Assembly (NCBI GenBank): GCA_013398015.1
Contig: VZRR01013418.1
Span: 786,812 to 850,811, forward strand
Direction: 5' to 3'
DNA length: 64,000 nucleotides
Source of the DNA: Oreocharis arfaki
Lineage: Eukaryota; Chordata; Aves; Passeriformes; Paramythiidae
Position numbers and translations under genes: made by a program
Notes under the pieces: generated by a model
Databases searched by the model: none
Seen by the model: only the letters and a program-made list of their open reading frames with translations
What the model was told of the DNA's origin: nothing
Shown here: positions 1 to 13,569 of the stretch, piece after piece
Layout: each line of letters starts with the position of its first letter
Numbering within the stretch: position 1 is the stretch's first letter

Positions 1-2769
1 CCTACAACTTTGATAGTCAATGGGTTTTTTCAAATTCTAATTAATGTCTAAATGCAGAGATTCACAATGTTGTTGTCTTAAAAGCACTTGAGAACTTGAG
101 AAGAAATAAATTTACACAGTGAAATAAACCATACAGAAGTTTTTATACTAAGCTTTAGAGTAAAGACCTTTTATGTTTACTATCCTCTATAAATTCTGGA
201 ACCAGCATTCCGTAAAACAAAGCCAAAAGCCCATTTAAAGAAATGTACTGCTTCCATATGACAGTGTTATGTTGGTGCAAAACCCAGATGGTCTGACACA
301 ACATCAAACAACCCAGCTAACTTCTCTACTAAGTGCCCTGTAAACTCCCTCTTGTAAGCCGGATAACTTCTGAAAATTTTTGCAGTCTAAGGACCTAGCA
401 TGAAAATACTGATGTTCAGATCAATATGAATTTAATCCATTGGCTTTAAAAAAACAAAACCCACATAAAAGCCCAAAAGTTACAGAAGTATAATATTTAT
501 TAGAAACTACTTATGAGCCAGCTCTTTATATTTTAACCAAATAACTTGATAACAGAAAAATAAAAAAGAAACTAATTGGTTTCTTGAATGAAGACAGTTT
601 GTCAGCTTTAGTGCTCACCACCATCTTTGTTAAAAAGCAACTAAGAAGTATATCTGGAAAACTGCTGGTAGACCTATACCTTCTGACTAATAAAAGTGAT
701 TAGACTAACTAAAGAAACTGTCAGATGTTAGAAAATAGTTAATTTTTGACAGTAGCAAAATAAGGCAATGTGAGCTAATGTAAGCCAATGTTTAAGATAC
801 CAAATTTTGCTCGCAGACCTGGATTGCTCAGAGGCAACAGAAGTGGACTTTAACTTAGCAGATGCCTTTTAAAAACATTTATTCAGGCCCAGTTATGCTG
901 ACTGAATGTTGTGCCTTTACTACTGGGGCAGTTTCTCTCACTTACACAATGTGGTTTAACTCTACCCAAAAGAAAGCATAATTATTCAAAACACATTTAT
1001 ATTCACAAGAGTTGTTATAACATGCATTCTTAGTAAATATTTGTTTGGAAAAAGAGATCTAACTCATGTGTGAAGTGGTTCCACGATTGAAAATAAGACC
1101 CAAGAGTTGTTTTTTTAGTTTTTCATCAAAGATAGCCCTGCAGAGATCCAATGCTCATAATGCACATAAAAAAGTGACAGAAATTTAAACAAAGTTTATT
1201 CTGGAGAAGGGTTTGACCACACAAGAATTTGAATAACAATAGCCACTTGTTTATTTGGAAAGATTAATTTCAAATGTTGGCTATAGTAATCACCAAAAGA
1301 AAAACCCCCTTTAGCCATCAAAGGCCATAATGAAAAACAATCAAGCAGAACATGGATGTTCTACATTTGGGTTCAGTTTCCTCTGGAAAATCACATTAGA
1401 TACAAATTTTTTAAATAAAAGGCAGGATTTATCGATGTTGTCTCAAGATTTAGTAATTCATTAAGTAATAATTTCGAACAGGACTTTTCCTCAAAAATTC
1501 TTATTAGAAGTTAGGTACAAGTGATTCAACAGGAACAAAAGAGACTTAATTATGCTACCCAAGAAATACCACCTACAATGTGTACTCTGTGAAATATCTT
1601 CACCACTTACTAGCCCAAGCACTCCCAAAGATGTACCAACCATCACGGAATTATTCCTGGAAATGTTTCATCACGTAAAATAATTATCTATGATGGCTGA
1701 ATTATTTTCCAATAGAGCTCTACATGTTGAAAAATAATGTGCATTATTTACCAGTTTTCATAATAACAAGCTGCCTCTTGAAACTGGGAGAAGGTCTGAG
1801 CTCATAAAACAGGACATTCCTAACCACATCCATCCCCAAGGCAAGACAACAAGAATGAATCCCTGAGGCGGGAGCAAAACAAGACCTTTCTGTTCCAATT
1901 GCCTTTCCATAGCAATCTATCAAAAGAGAAAAACTTGGTATTTTCTGGCCTACATTCCAAGGCCTTCAGTTTTACTTGGAAAATAACTTAAAATTTGCAT
2001 TCAGGAATATGCTGGAATTCAATCAAAACTTGTCATTTCTTATAGGAATTCCTTGTTTATATGATCTTAGATCAAATAAGAGCTAAACATCTAAAACATT
2101 GAGGCACTTTAGACGTAATATCTCTGCAGCCAATTTTAAAATCTCTCTTCTACCTAGCTGCTCTTTGGTCACAACACACAGACTTGGCTTCTGTACTGAA
2201 ACACAAAAAGGTGAAAATCCCCACTAACAGTTTCGTAATGGGCATCTAATTGAACACTGCCCACCAGTCTTGCCCATGACTGCTATTGAACACATCTGTG
2301 ATCAGTGTTGGGATTCTGGTGCAGCGTCCTACAAGTTTCAAGAGAAAAACAGAGAAGATAAGTATTACCATCTTCCATAGCCTAGACTGGATGTTTGATT
2401 TACGTTAAAAAGGCAATAAAATAAAATCCCTTGCCTGCCCATCCTTCTAGTTAAGCTTCTCATGGTAACAGGCTGAAAGAGATTTCTGAGGAAAAAATTG
2501 CATTGGATAGGAACATGTGTGCAGTCTTTGAGACCATCAGAAGGATGACAGGAGAGCACAACTGGGAGAAACCACCCAGAGAAGCAAACATGTTCTAAAA
2601 ATTATTGGGTACAAACAGCATCCTGAAGAGTTTATAGAAAAAGGCAAAAACTGAGATGCTGTAGACAAAGAATGGAGAAAAGGACAACCAATACATTCTG
2701 CAGGTAAAAGGCAAGTATTTAGTATTGAGAACATTCAAGGTATTCCATGCTTAATGGTTTGTTATTTTC
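1..2769. other. AT-rich noncoding stretch, nothing recognised
   Basis: No coding region, RNA gene or transposon is recognisable here. Open frames are short and stop-rich in all frames. A 13-bp palindrome (TGATCTTAGATCA, 2062-2074) is present; its first 12 bases recur at 5514-5525, probably by chance. It could be intron or intergenic DNA; the sequence does not say which. Confidence 0.7.
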
Positions 2770-2811
2770 GGGATTGGGGGGGATTTTCTGGTTTGGTTTG
2801 GGTTTTTTTTC
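2770..2811. repeat. G/T-rich low-complexity tract
   Basis: G-runs pass into GGTTTGGTTTGGG and a T8 run. This is low-complexity sequence with no sign of a mobile-element body on either side. Confidence 0.7.
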
Positions 2812-3418
2812 ATCTATTGAACTTCACTAGCCTGTTTTAAGGGCTTTGTTGCAATTGGCTCTGCAAGAAAGAAATTTCCTACTTTGTGCCTTTTCTTTCT
2901 AGAGAATTTCTCCTGATTCTTTCTGGTACAGTTTATATTGAGGTCATTTTCTCAGAAGCACAATGTTGAGTTCCTAATGCTAAATGGAAAGTCTAATGAC
3001 GCCATTAAATTATTTATAATGGCTTAATCCCCTTTTAAAGCCAGAAATAAGTTTTTAAATCCTGAAAGTACTGATTGGTAGGCTGGTAGAAAATAAACTG
3101 CAGTCCTCTCGCAACAGGTATTTTGCAGGAGAACTGCTACTGATTTTATTCTATGTCCTAAATGCAAGAGAACTTAGAGACAAAATAAACTATTTCCCAT
3201 AAGTATAATTTATGTGAAGTATGTCTGTTCAGTAAGAGATAAAGAACATCTAAATAAAACATCAGTTCAACAAGTTTTTTCCAGACACATCTTATTTAAA
3301 TTTAAATTTTAGACAGATTTAAAATAACAGCTTGAGTGGAAAGCAAATGTTTTCATCTGGGCATCAGTGAAAATTTAATGGTCCCCTTGGGTTTGCTAAT
3401 AATGACAGCAGCTTTTCA

Positions 3419-3441
3419 TTGTTGTTGTTGTTGGTTTTTTT
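3419..3441. repeat. (TTG)n simple repeat with T-run
   Basis: Five consecutive TTG units are followed by a T-run. It is a short microsatellite. The open frame that crosses it on the minus strand reads an Asn/Thr-poor, hydrophobic stretch and is not taken as coding. Confidence 0.8.
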
Positions 3442-3589
3442 GGCTGGATCAAAGCCAACTTATATATTTTTAAAGAAATTGTGGGGTTTTTTTCTTGATC
3501 TGTAACAAAAATTTTCCCCATCTGGGACAAAAAGCCACAACAAATACTGTATACATTAGTGTCAAATTCAAGGGTGAATACACAAGATA

Positions 3590-4030
3590 AAATTGTTAAA
3601 ATAATAATGTATGTAAAACCATCAAAGCGAAGCAGCAGTGAAGATAGCACACAAAGTCACTCCTTGGGTTTTCGTTTGCAATTCCATGCCTGTGCCATAT
3701 TAACATATTCGCAGCAAGCTGCAAAGACAGTTTCTAGTTATAAGGCAAACAAAGTTTCAAGATGTGATGTGTTCTCAGCCACACTATAGGGGGAACTTAT
3801 TTTCTGGTACAGTTTAAGAGTAAAACCCAGCTCTCAGCTCGAGTGGATATCTCATGGGCTTCAGAAGGAATTGTACCTGTTAATGCCAAAGCTTCCTATG
3901 GCCAGGGACATTACAGACGTCAGAGAAGCAATTGTAACTATGAATCAAAAAACCCAGGGGAACCTCAGCTGAATGCATTGGGCAGGAAGGGACTCTGTTG
4001 GAAAGTTCTTAAAGTGAAACATTAAACCAG
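3590..4030. promoter_or_regulatory. Weak candidate conserved noncoding element
   Basis: This stretch is less monotonous than its flanks. It retains several CpGs (around 3627, 3672, 3710, 3919) and has the short symmetric word GCAGCAAGCTGC near 3711-3722. Two small plus-strand frames cross it but have no recognisable domain. The regulatory reading rests only on composition and motif words, so confidence is low; it could be neutral DNA. Confidence 0.2.
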
Positions 4031-4139
4031 CTAAATCGTAACACTTGCTGCATTCTCCAGTGGTAGCTAAGATAATAGAATAACTTCTTTTTTAAATAAC
4101 CAACCAACCTTTTTCTTGTGTCAGTGTCTTTCCAGCCTT

Positions 4140-4153
4140 AAAAAAAAAAAAAA
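4140..4153. repeat. Poly(A) tract, A14
   Basis: A run of 14 A follows CAGCCTT. No retrogene or LINE tail is recognisable immediately upstream and no target-site duplication is evident, so it is listed as a simple homopolymer. Confidence 0.85.
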
Positions 4154-7100
4154 CATATCTGCTTGTTTGAGCACAATTCTTTTATGAAAGCAAATTATGT
4201 ATGACGTCCTATCTAAGCATTTGGTAAGACTGCTGTCTGCAGAAAAATTGCTCTCTGCTTTACAGTAGTTTTTTTGCAGAAGAGCAGTTATCCTCTACAG
4301 TCAGAAAAGGCATTACTGCCTTCAGTTCTCCCATAGTCCAGCCCTACATGCAGATCATAGTCACATCCATGCTGGCAATGTTTCTGGTTACAGGAAAACT
4401 TCTGTCCTGGGAGTCTGCCCATGTTCAGAAAAGTCTCCTGCACCTATATTTAATCCATATTCAGAATATAATTCCACAATAATATATCTCCAGCAGCAGA
4501 ATTTCTGTAAGCATTTCCCAAGTTAAACCCAGTAATACTCCTTCAGATATTAATTTTCTTCTGCCCTACAGCTTTCTACGCCTTACGTATGATGGAGCAG
4601 TGGCAGATAACACCCCACTCCATAAAATACGTGACTGACACAACACAGAAATGACAACTACGTATGATTGCAGCTGCAAGGTGCCTTGGAAACTTTCCAA
4701 AATCATAACCAATCACAAGTCCTACTTGGGCAAGCAGCAGTTTTCAAGCCCACAAAACACAAAACTCCACTACAGGTAAAAGGCTGGTGGCCATCACACT
4801 CCACACAGAGCCACCGAAAGCTGTCGATGGCACACAGCTGCCTGCACTAAGTTACTGTCGCCACAGAACATTTACAAGCAAGGGAGAACATTCCCTTTAG
4901 GTTGCTTCTCTTCCATGACATCCACTTTGAGGTCTTCTCTCTACCAGCTCATGACACTCCTATTGTCCAATTTCATTCTTATAGTCACCACGAAAAGAGC
5001 TATTAATAATCTTTTTATAATTGAATATAAATTGCTTTACCAGCTTAGGCTTCTCAGTATAGTGTCTTCACCTAAAACTTGCCATTTCTTTACCTCAGCA
5101 AAATACAGACAAATTTATGAGACAAACTTAGGTGAAGAGCTATTTCAGTTTTATTTCTGGTGATAAAGCATGAGCCATGAGGGATTACAGAGTACGTCTC
5201 CGTGGCTCAAAAAGACATGGCAGGCAGGTATGAAAAGAAACGTTATACAGTAGAAATAAGGTTTAGCAGTAGTTTTTCATGCTGACTAGAGGCTCAATGG
5301 AAAGAACATCCTTTTATTACAAAATACAAGAAGGTCAGAACCTAAGCACAAAATAGCAGAGATATTTCTGGCTGAAATGACTAGAAAATGGAGAGGAGAC
5401 TCCTGTGGCATGGATATTTCTAAAGTTTTTTTTATTTTATTCAGTCATGCAATAAACATATTTTAAATTTTTTCACTGACTGAAATGCAATAAATAGAAC
5501 CGGTGATCTTAGATCGAATTTATTTCTCCTACAGGAGGCTTCACTTCCAGCCTAACAACTCATGGAAGAAATTAATATAATTTGTGTAAAATGCTACCCC
5601 TAGAAAGGGTATTCGCATGGGCTGAATCCAGCAAAAACATACTGCTGTCTAAGCAGTGATATATTTGAGCAGCTGTATAATGCATTGGGATATGTTTGAT
5701 TATGGACTTTAATGATGTTATGGCAAAGCTTCAGTTAAATACAGTGACTTCATCTCAATCTTTGCCAATTTAGCACTTCCACACTTTTATTAGGGGTTTG
5801 TGATCTGACATCTGCTAACTAGTTGCGGTCCACTGGCCAATGGAAATCAATGTCTCAGTTCTGAAATGAGGTAGGAAATTCTCCAGCATCAGACCAAATA
5901 AATTAAACTCTCCCACTCCCCACCCCTAAAACATCCCTAGAACAGAATAATAACTTAATATGAAAATTATTGAAAGATGATCACGTACAGAGAAGCTCAT
6001 GAAACTGACCTACCCAGCTCATCAGTCCCTCAACCATGTGGAGTAATATCCTTTAATGGATGGGATAGATATAACCATAAAATAAGTATGTTTTGTAGTT
6101 CTCAATAAAATTTCCTTAGAATAACTTCTCCTGAAAAAGAAATAGATACATAGAATCTGGCACTAGACTAAAGGATAAATAATATAGTAGTCTAATAATT
6201 TATAAGGTTTGCAAAAAAAAATAAAACCCCAACAAACATTATTGCTTTCTCATATGGCTCTGTGAGCTCTTTTAGTGTTTTTGAGAGTTAGTTACTTAGT
6301 TATTGATTGGGAAGCAGGGGGGGAAACAGATACTGTTCTATTGTCCCCTCTCCCACAGGAGGTAAGCTTTAAAATTGTTTTAAAATGCAGTTCTATTCTA
6401 TAAATTTTTGATACCTGCAGCTTACTTCCAAATAAAGAATAGGAATAACTACTGACTATATTTTGCATTGATGATCCTTGATTTTACCACCTGCATCTAG
6501 AAATCGAATTCCTGGGGTTTTTTTAAATTGTCTTTTAAATGTTTTTCTGGTTGTCTTGGTATGAATCTGCTTTTAAGTTTCTTGTTAGCCAAACACATTT
6601 TTAAACTTCTAGGTTATAGTCATCAACATTAATTATTTAAATTCATCAGAACACTTGTTTAGCTTTGTCTTCTATTCTGCAGTACTGTTCTAAAACTTTC
6701 TTACAACCAGACCATTTTCCGCCCAGCATAATTTCTTCATGTCTTTTTGCACTTCTTATGAGTTGTCTAATCGAACACCAGTTTCCATGAATATTTTCTC
6801 TTTTGAATTTGTGGTCCTTGTCACTTGCAGCAACAAGGCGTAAAATTTTGGGAAACTGTTCCTTTTAAAGTTCTAAATATATAAACTGATTTGCATGAAA
6901 TGCGGTCTCCAGTACCAGGGAGACTGCTACTTCTAAGTCAGTGATTAACTCCTTTCCATCCTCCTGAGTGAGGCCAAGCATTTGGTAACACCCTGGTGGA
7001 TACCAATATACAGAATAGCAATATTTGGAGAATATCAAAGGAAAATTGGCTTCTAGTCAATACAGGACCTAATACGCCACCTAAATTTAATTCACTACTC

Positions 7101-8559
7101 AGAGGGGTAAGCTGAAAATTTTCCTAGATAAAAAAAAATTAAGAACAATTGTAAAAACCAACCAATGAACCAAAAAAAAAAATCCCAACCAATCCTAAAA
7201 GCCCCAACAACTTTACAGATCAGAGTGTTTTACTCTGAAGAACTAAGGGACGGTGGATTCAGGACAGGGCCCAAGAAAACAATTGCTCAGTCTACTCTTG
7301 GGCTCTGACTCTTGAGCAGCCTAGGCATTCCTTCCAGCCCGCTTTTCTTCTTGGATTTTTTTACAAGTTATTTCACTTGAGGTTATCTGCTGCAAAGCTA
7401 GGATTCCGAATCTGAAAATCCATGACTAGCCTGAAGCTCTGTATCTCTGGAGGGCAAGAATTCTTGCTTGACAGTGGATGTGCTGCAAATTCTTCTTGAA
7501 TGAGGTCACCTAGGACTTGAAGTGAAAGATTTCAGGACTTCCTAATGCCCATTGAAAAGCTCACAGAGATAAACCAGACGAGAATGCCAGTTTAATAGAA
7601 CTACTACTGCAGATAGTTGCACAGCCAGAGTATATAACAACTTTCCTTTAGGGAAGACTATGCATGCTAGATGTTTTCAGAATGGTTTTCTTGGAACTTC
7701 TGGCTAATTTCTAGTAGAAATAAGAAAAATCATGGCATTGATACAGTTCAATCTAAAACCATCTGAGCAAAATTTTAATGAAAATTAGTAGATTAGAAAA
7801 TCTGCTTTGCATCTCTCAACAAGACTGCAAGATCCAAGATGCTTGTTTGTTGCTTTTTTCCCTTAGACATTGATGGTAGATCTTTCAGAATCAAATTTTC
7901 CTATTATCTAGTGACCTTTTGGGTGCCCATTCTTAAGCAGCCAAACCTGTGATATGTGCCTTAAACACCAACAGCTGATTGATCTCCATTTTTCCTGAAA
8001 AACAAAACTCTGAGCTATCAGGGTTGCTTGTAGCCCTAAAGTCCAGAAGCCCTGCTGTTCATTGTTCAGTCAGAGGCAGATTTTAAGGCTAGGTGAAATA
8101 CAATCTTTTTCAATAACGTGGATACAGTTATCTTCCTATCACCTTTTAAGTCTTGGTTTTATACTTCATAACCTGGTCACATGTCAGACTGGCATGGTGA
8201 GGCATAACTGATAACAAAAAAAGGAATTTGTTAGGAGTTTAAGACTCCTTTCCTGTAGAGAGCAAGAATAACCCAGACATTTCTGAATGGGAAAGATGAC
8301 CATCCATTTCATGCAAGATATAGACATTTGAGTTGCATTAAACATGAATATTTAATGTAGAAGTGCCAGAAATTTATTGTTGAAATAATCATATACATGC
8401 TTCTATTGCTATTCTAATCTATTACTAATAGAAAGTTAGTGCAAAAATAGTTGTGTATTATTTCAAATAGGTAGGCACACCTACCTTTTTCCTGAGACAT
8501 CTGCAGTGGCACATGAATTCTTACATTTGTGTATTGATTGTTGGACAGTGGACTGAGAT
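4154..8559. other. AT-rich noncoding stretch with A/C-rich patches
   Basis: I see no gene, RNA or mobile element. A/C-rich low-complexity patches occur around 6209-6240 and 7128-7215 (runs of A interspersed with CCAACCAA-type words). Short frames near 4668-5163 on the plus strand show no domain and are treated as chance. Confidence 0.65.
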
Positions 8560-8760
8560 TTAAGTGTTTGCTGAGATAAGCTGACACATGAATCTGAGGC
8601 TTTACATGTGCAATTCATTTATGTGGCCTCAAATTTTCAAGGGAGAATTATTCAGGGAAAAACTGCCTGAAAAACATTCTTCAGGCAATCATTTTAGTTC
8701 CTTGGGAATACATAAATGATACCATAATGTTCAGATATTATTGTTCAGATGGCCTAGAAT
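8560..8760. promoter_or_regulatory. Weak candidate noncoding element with 8-bp inverted repeat
   Basis: TGCCTGAA (8664-8671) and its reverse complement TTCAGGCA (8680-8687) are separated by 8 bases, giving a perfect 8-bp-arm inverted repeat within a compositionally mixed stretch. The halves contain GCCTGA/TCAGGC words. A protein-binding or structural role is inference only. Confidence 0.22.
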
Positions 8761-11700
8761 TACTGATCCAGCATGTAAGGTTTTTCAGTAAAGAGAAGAG
8801 TTATGTCTGTCTGACCTAAAAGCAGAAGCTCCTTTAAACTGAATAGACTTTAAAAATTCTCTCTTACCAAGTTACACAAACACAGATGATTTGGCTTCTG
8901 GATAGTGAAGGACAGCCAAAGAATACTGTACTCAGGGACTTCAGCGTGGGGTGGAGTTAAAGTATACAGAATACTGCTTTCACAGTGTAGTGGAGCTAGC
9001 TGTGCATGGGAAGATGGCCCTGATGAATTCAGCAGGAAGAGATAAAGCTTACTTGTATTGAAATTCTGTGAAAGATGTTGCCATTTTGCATGAGTTTTAT
9101 GGCTGCTTTCAACTTTTGATTCATATGTCTTAAAAATCCAATGGAATGGCCAAAAATGTCAGTAACGTTTTCATTTCTGAATGTCTGAAGGGAGACTTTT
9201 TTCCAGTCAAAAATAAGCACAACATAAATGGCCAATATTGACCACTGCACATTCATTTTCTATTGACGTTCCTAATAATAAGCTACATTTCTAAATCTCT
9301 ACATTGCAATACCTAACTGTGGACAGAATTTTGTTAAGACTAGGTATGAGGTAGCTTTAGAAACTAAACTTTAAGAAAAATTGTCAGGCTTAATGAGCAA
9401 AATAACTCCATGATAAACAAAACACAGAAGTCCCTGATTCCTCAGAGAAACTAATTTGCATTTTGTGGAACAAAATAAAAGACTGAAAAAGCTTTTCTCA
9501 TCCCAACTAAGCAGCTAACACCACTTCAAAAGCTGTATCAAGTGTCACTACACCACATTAATAGGCTGCTTAAAAAGAGACATGGACAAGTTACACAGTT
9601 CCTTGTGGTCTTCTCTTGTCAGAAAAAAAAAGTTTGTCTTCAAAATTCTTGAGACTGTTTGGCAGAAATAAATTTCAGTTATTTATTTCTTTTTTGTGTC
9701 CTGCTATGAAGCCAAATATAATTTATTATATGGCTCATAAGCCATTACTCAGTTAAGTTTTCCATCATGGGAGTAATTTAATTTCTTGGGTGTTCTGTGT
9801 TACAACAGATTTAATTTTACTGCGAGGTTCTTCAGTGGTAGCAAGAATAAAACCTGTCCATAGCTGCTAGCGACAGGCACTAAATGTAGGTCAGAGCAGC
9901 TGCTGGGGTAGATTTCTATAACTTAACTGAGATAAATGGAGCTACTTTACTGAGTGGCCACTGCTGAGTACTTTCTGGTCTTTGAAGGATTGAACCTGAC
10001 AACACTAACAAGGCGACCAAGTTAAGCTCATACCTAATGATCTCAAAATGGTTCCTGTTCATCTACAACTCATTAGGTTATTGCAAAACTATTCAGAAAA
10101 CATTTGCAAATTTTAAAGTTGTGTACTGTTTTTCGAACAACAGTTTTCAAGAAATTACAAAACACCGAAAACATAAATGTTTAAATATCAGAATTTTTGC
10201 CCTGTACCCCCTTTCCTTTGATACTAGCTACAATAAAATGAATGCTGTTCATATTTCCCCCTTCCCTTTGTCTTTTCAAAATCTCTCAGTACTTTCAGTA
10301 CACAATGGCAAAGTTTCAAAAGTGGGGGTTTTTTTCCACTTTTTCTTATAATTGTTTTTCTAAGCTTGGCAAAGTTTTGAAAAGTCAAAATAAAAGGCAA
10401 CATATACACAACAGTCGCAGATGACATAATTCCTTCTTTTTTTAATGAGAGAAGAAAGGGAAAACAAAAGTTAAAACTGAAAACGCAGGGCTTTGAAGAA
10501 AAAATAAAATTCTGTAAATTCTATTGTAGTTTGCCATTAAAAAATAGAATTAAAAGTGGTATTTATCAAGATATTTCCAAAAAATAAGCCTGTACCACTC
10601 CATGAAAAAAATGCTGTTACTTTTTCAATTTGATGTAATTTAGCCTGAATTATTCCTTATCTATTGCTATCAGGAAAATATTCCTGAGTTGCTATGAAAA
10701 CCAACCACCTACACCAGAAAAATTGAAAATTATGACTATTATCAGTGTCAAGATGCAGTGGCAATCTGTGAACAAGGTACTAGTCAGTCAGGTAGTTGAT
10801 CAAATCGTGTGCTTGATCCCTTCATCATTTAAATTTTAGTTCTCACTTTCTTAACTAATGATAAGATGAAAGGAGACCAAATAATGTTTCCTTAACTCCA
10901 ACAGAAAGAAATGTCTTACTTCTAGTTGTACATAAAATGTTCCCTATTTTAATTCTAAGGGCAGCACCTTTATCACTCTTCCTGAATTTTAGGCACTTGC
11001 CTCAGCTGCACTACTGGCAATTGAGAAAATACCCATTCTTTGGCTTGGAAACCAAACACAATCCATCTGCCAGGCATTTGAATTTCCAGTGCCGAAAGCC
11101 ATCATGCCTTTTTTTCAGGAATGCAGTACAGAACTCCAGTTTGTGACCAGTCTAGTCTGCAATGAAAGGTTTATACTGGGATTTATTCAAAAGAGAGAGC
11201 ACGGAATTTTGGCACTTCATCTGTTGTGACACCACATGCAGATGTGTCACCTGCATACCATTACAGATGCATATTTTTGTTTGAACATCACAAATACCCA
11301 AGTGTGCATACACAAAAATTATATGTCCTACCCTAAAGACCTAGTAACATAGATCATTTGTGCTGTAAATCATTTCAGATTTGTCAAGGTACTACTAAAG
11401 CTGTGCTGAGGAAAAAAGCAACATCTTTCAGAGTCATCAAATGAGCTGATAATAGAATTACCAAGAAAAGCAAAAGACCATTCTATCTTTCCAGTCTAGG
11501 CCCAAATGTAAGTAACACTACTTTTTCTTTCTGTCCAGAATTCTGTCATTAAAAATGAGAACGGTATTAAAAGAGGACAGCACTTGCCCTCATTTGGACA
11601 GCATATTTAAATTAAAAAACAGTTCTTGCTATAGGGCATAGAGCCATCAGCATCTCTGGAACTATTTATACGGCTTGGAAGAGGAAGAGTAAGCTGTTTT

Positions 11701-13569
11701 CCACCTCTTCTGCTCAAACATTTATCAAATGACGAGCTAAATGCCTAACAACATGCTTGTCTTCCCTGTAGCAGATGTGGAGATTGTGTTTTCCAGATGC
11801 ATGAGTGTGAGAGGAGACTCAGCTCTCCCAGCAAACTGCTGTAAAGGAGACTGAATCTTTTGTCTGTGGCAGTGCTCAAGTCACTCTGCAAAGGAAAACA
11901 GTAACATTCTCTACACAGAAATGTTAAGACCTTCGCCAGCCATTTCTAAGCATGGCAGCAAAACCTGGTGATGACAGATCTACATTTTCTGACAGAATGT
12001 TGTTCTAAACAAAAACGCCAGTTCCTTGAAAATTAACTACCTCCAAGGAATATGTCTTTCCAACAAAATTCCTGTGAAAAACAGACAGGTCTGATCATAA
12101 ATGTACCTGGTTTCCTTCTAGATTACCTCCTTAATTCCTCTGGCAAATTACTCAAGACTCCAAATTCTAAAAAACAAGTTTCTAGCTTTGGGGCTTCAGA
12201 ACTGCTCAAAAAATAGGCTCTCTAATATCAAAAGTGCTCCATAAGGACCATTGTTCAAACCCTTCCTGTACTACTCCTGTTTTCCCAAAATCTTGTAAAA
12301 GCAGCTGAAAAAAAAGTTTTGATTTCCTCAAAACAAAATCTTGGACCTTCTACTCCCGCTGAAATGTCACCACCTTATTCCAGAGTTCTGTTTGAGAAGA
12401 ACTTTTCGTGCATATGTGTATAATTCAGGAAACTGTGATTCTGGTTCTGAATTAACCTAGAATCCTAGACCACTCTCAAAATGACTGGGAGTGCTTAAAA
12501 TATGTCTCAATAGAGTGAAAAAAAAATCCCTAACTCATATGTTAAAAAATCTGAATTGTAACTGTGATAGAAATCCTTGGGCCTGGAAGACTTCAACTGC
12601 AGGCTCTCAGCATACTAAAGACCTCAGAGAGATATAAAAGTTGCTTTCAAAATTTGTTCATGCTTCAGTGCATTATAAATGCCTCTCGTTACTCAAAATA
12701 ACAATGTAGCAGAGGTTTTTAGGCATAAATCCAGATTGAAGTTGCAATAAAAAGTCACTGTTTGTGTAATACTCTGTCAATTCTTGATAAGCGCATTTCT
12801 TAGGGATTCTCGACAATGTGTAGGAACACAGAAATATGAGATTGCTTCAATGCACACTTTATTTTTAATCATTGTCCAACCATAATGCTATTTTATATAT
12901 GCAATATATCATAGCTCTTTTCTGTATAGATGATCCTGTCTCTTTTACTTCAGGAAAAGTTATACAGTGCACTCTGTAGGATACAAATTGAATGTGCAGC
13001 AAGACAAAAATAAAAGGATCAATATTATCATTTCCCACAGCTTTATAAGGATTTAAAAGTCCTTCAAAACTGGAACAGACTTTATTAGCTTAGAGCAAAA
13101 TGCCTATATGTTATTTGAAACCTTGCTGGTTTGTGAATATCGATCCAATATAATTTTTGTATGTGCTTCTATGAATAATTTATCAATGCCTCGAGCAGTA
13201 GCTAGATGCTTCTGATGAAGAAAAATAAGACTGTGAAATATATTTTAAATGGATTGGATGCTGAAGTACCAGGTTAGCTCCAAGTGTGTTTAAAATGTGG
13301 GAATACACAAATACAGAAAGTGTCACAGTGTATTCATTTTATATGTGATATCATTAAAAATATGGTAGCAAAGAGTCTAAAGACATTAAGATGCAAATGA
13401 GGGGCTTTGAAACCTCTTGCCTCTCTGTTTAGGAATTCAAGGACAAAGCATTCAAATTCGATTCCCAAGAGCGACCTTCAGTGATGTAGTGATGAGAACT
13501 GCATCTGTAGTGATGACAGCAAAACCTGCCTTCAATGAGCACACTTTATAAAATTAAATATTTCGATAA
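8761..13569. other. AT-rich noncoding stretch, nothing recognised
   Basis: No gene or repeat family is recognised. A 6-bp-arm inverted repeat (ATGGCT/AGCCAT, 9730-9745) is visible. Overlapping short frames on both strands at 10037-10427 lie in T-rich sequence and encode Phe/Ser-rich peptides, as expected of chance frames. Confidence 0.65.

Noticed and set aside
2062..5525. Shared 12-mer TGATCTTAGATC at 2062 and 5514 as a dispersed element
   Set aside because: Flanks are unrelated; a palindromic 12-mer occurring twice in 64 kb of AT-rich DNA is weak evidence.
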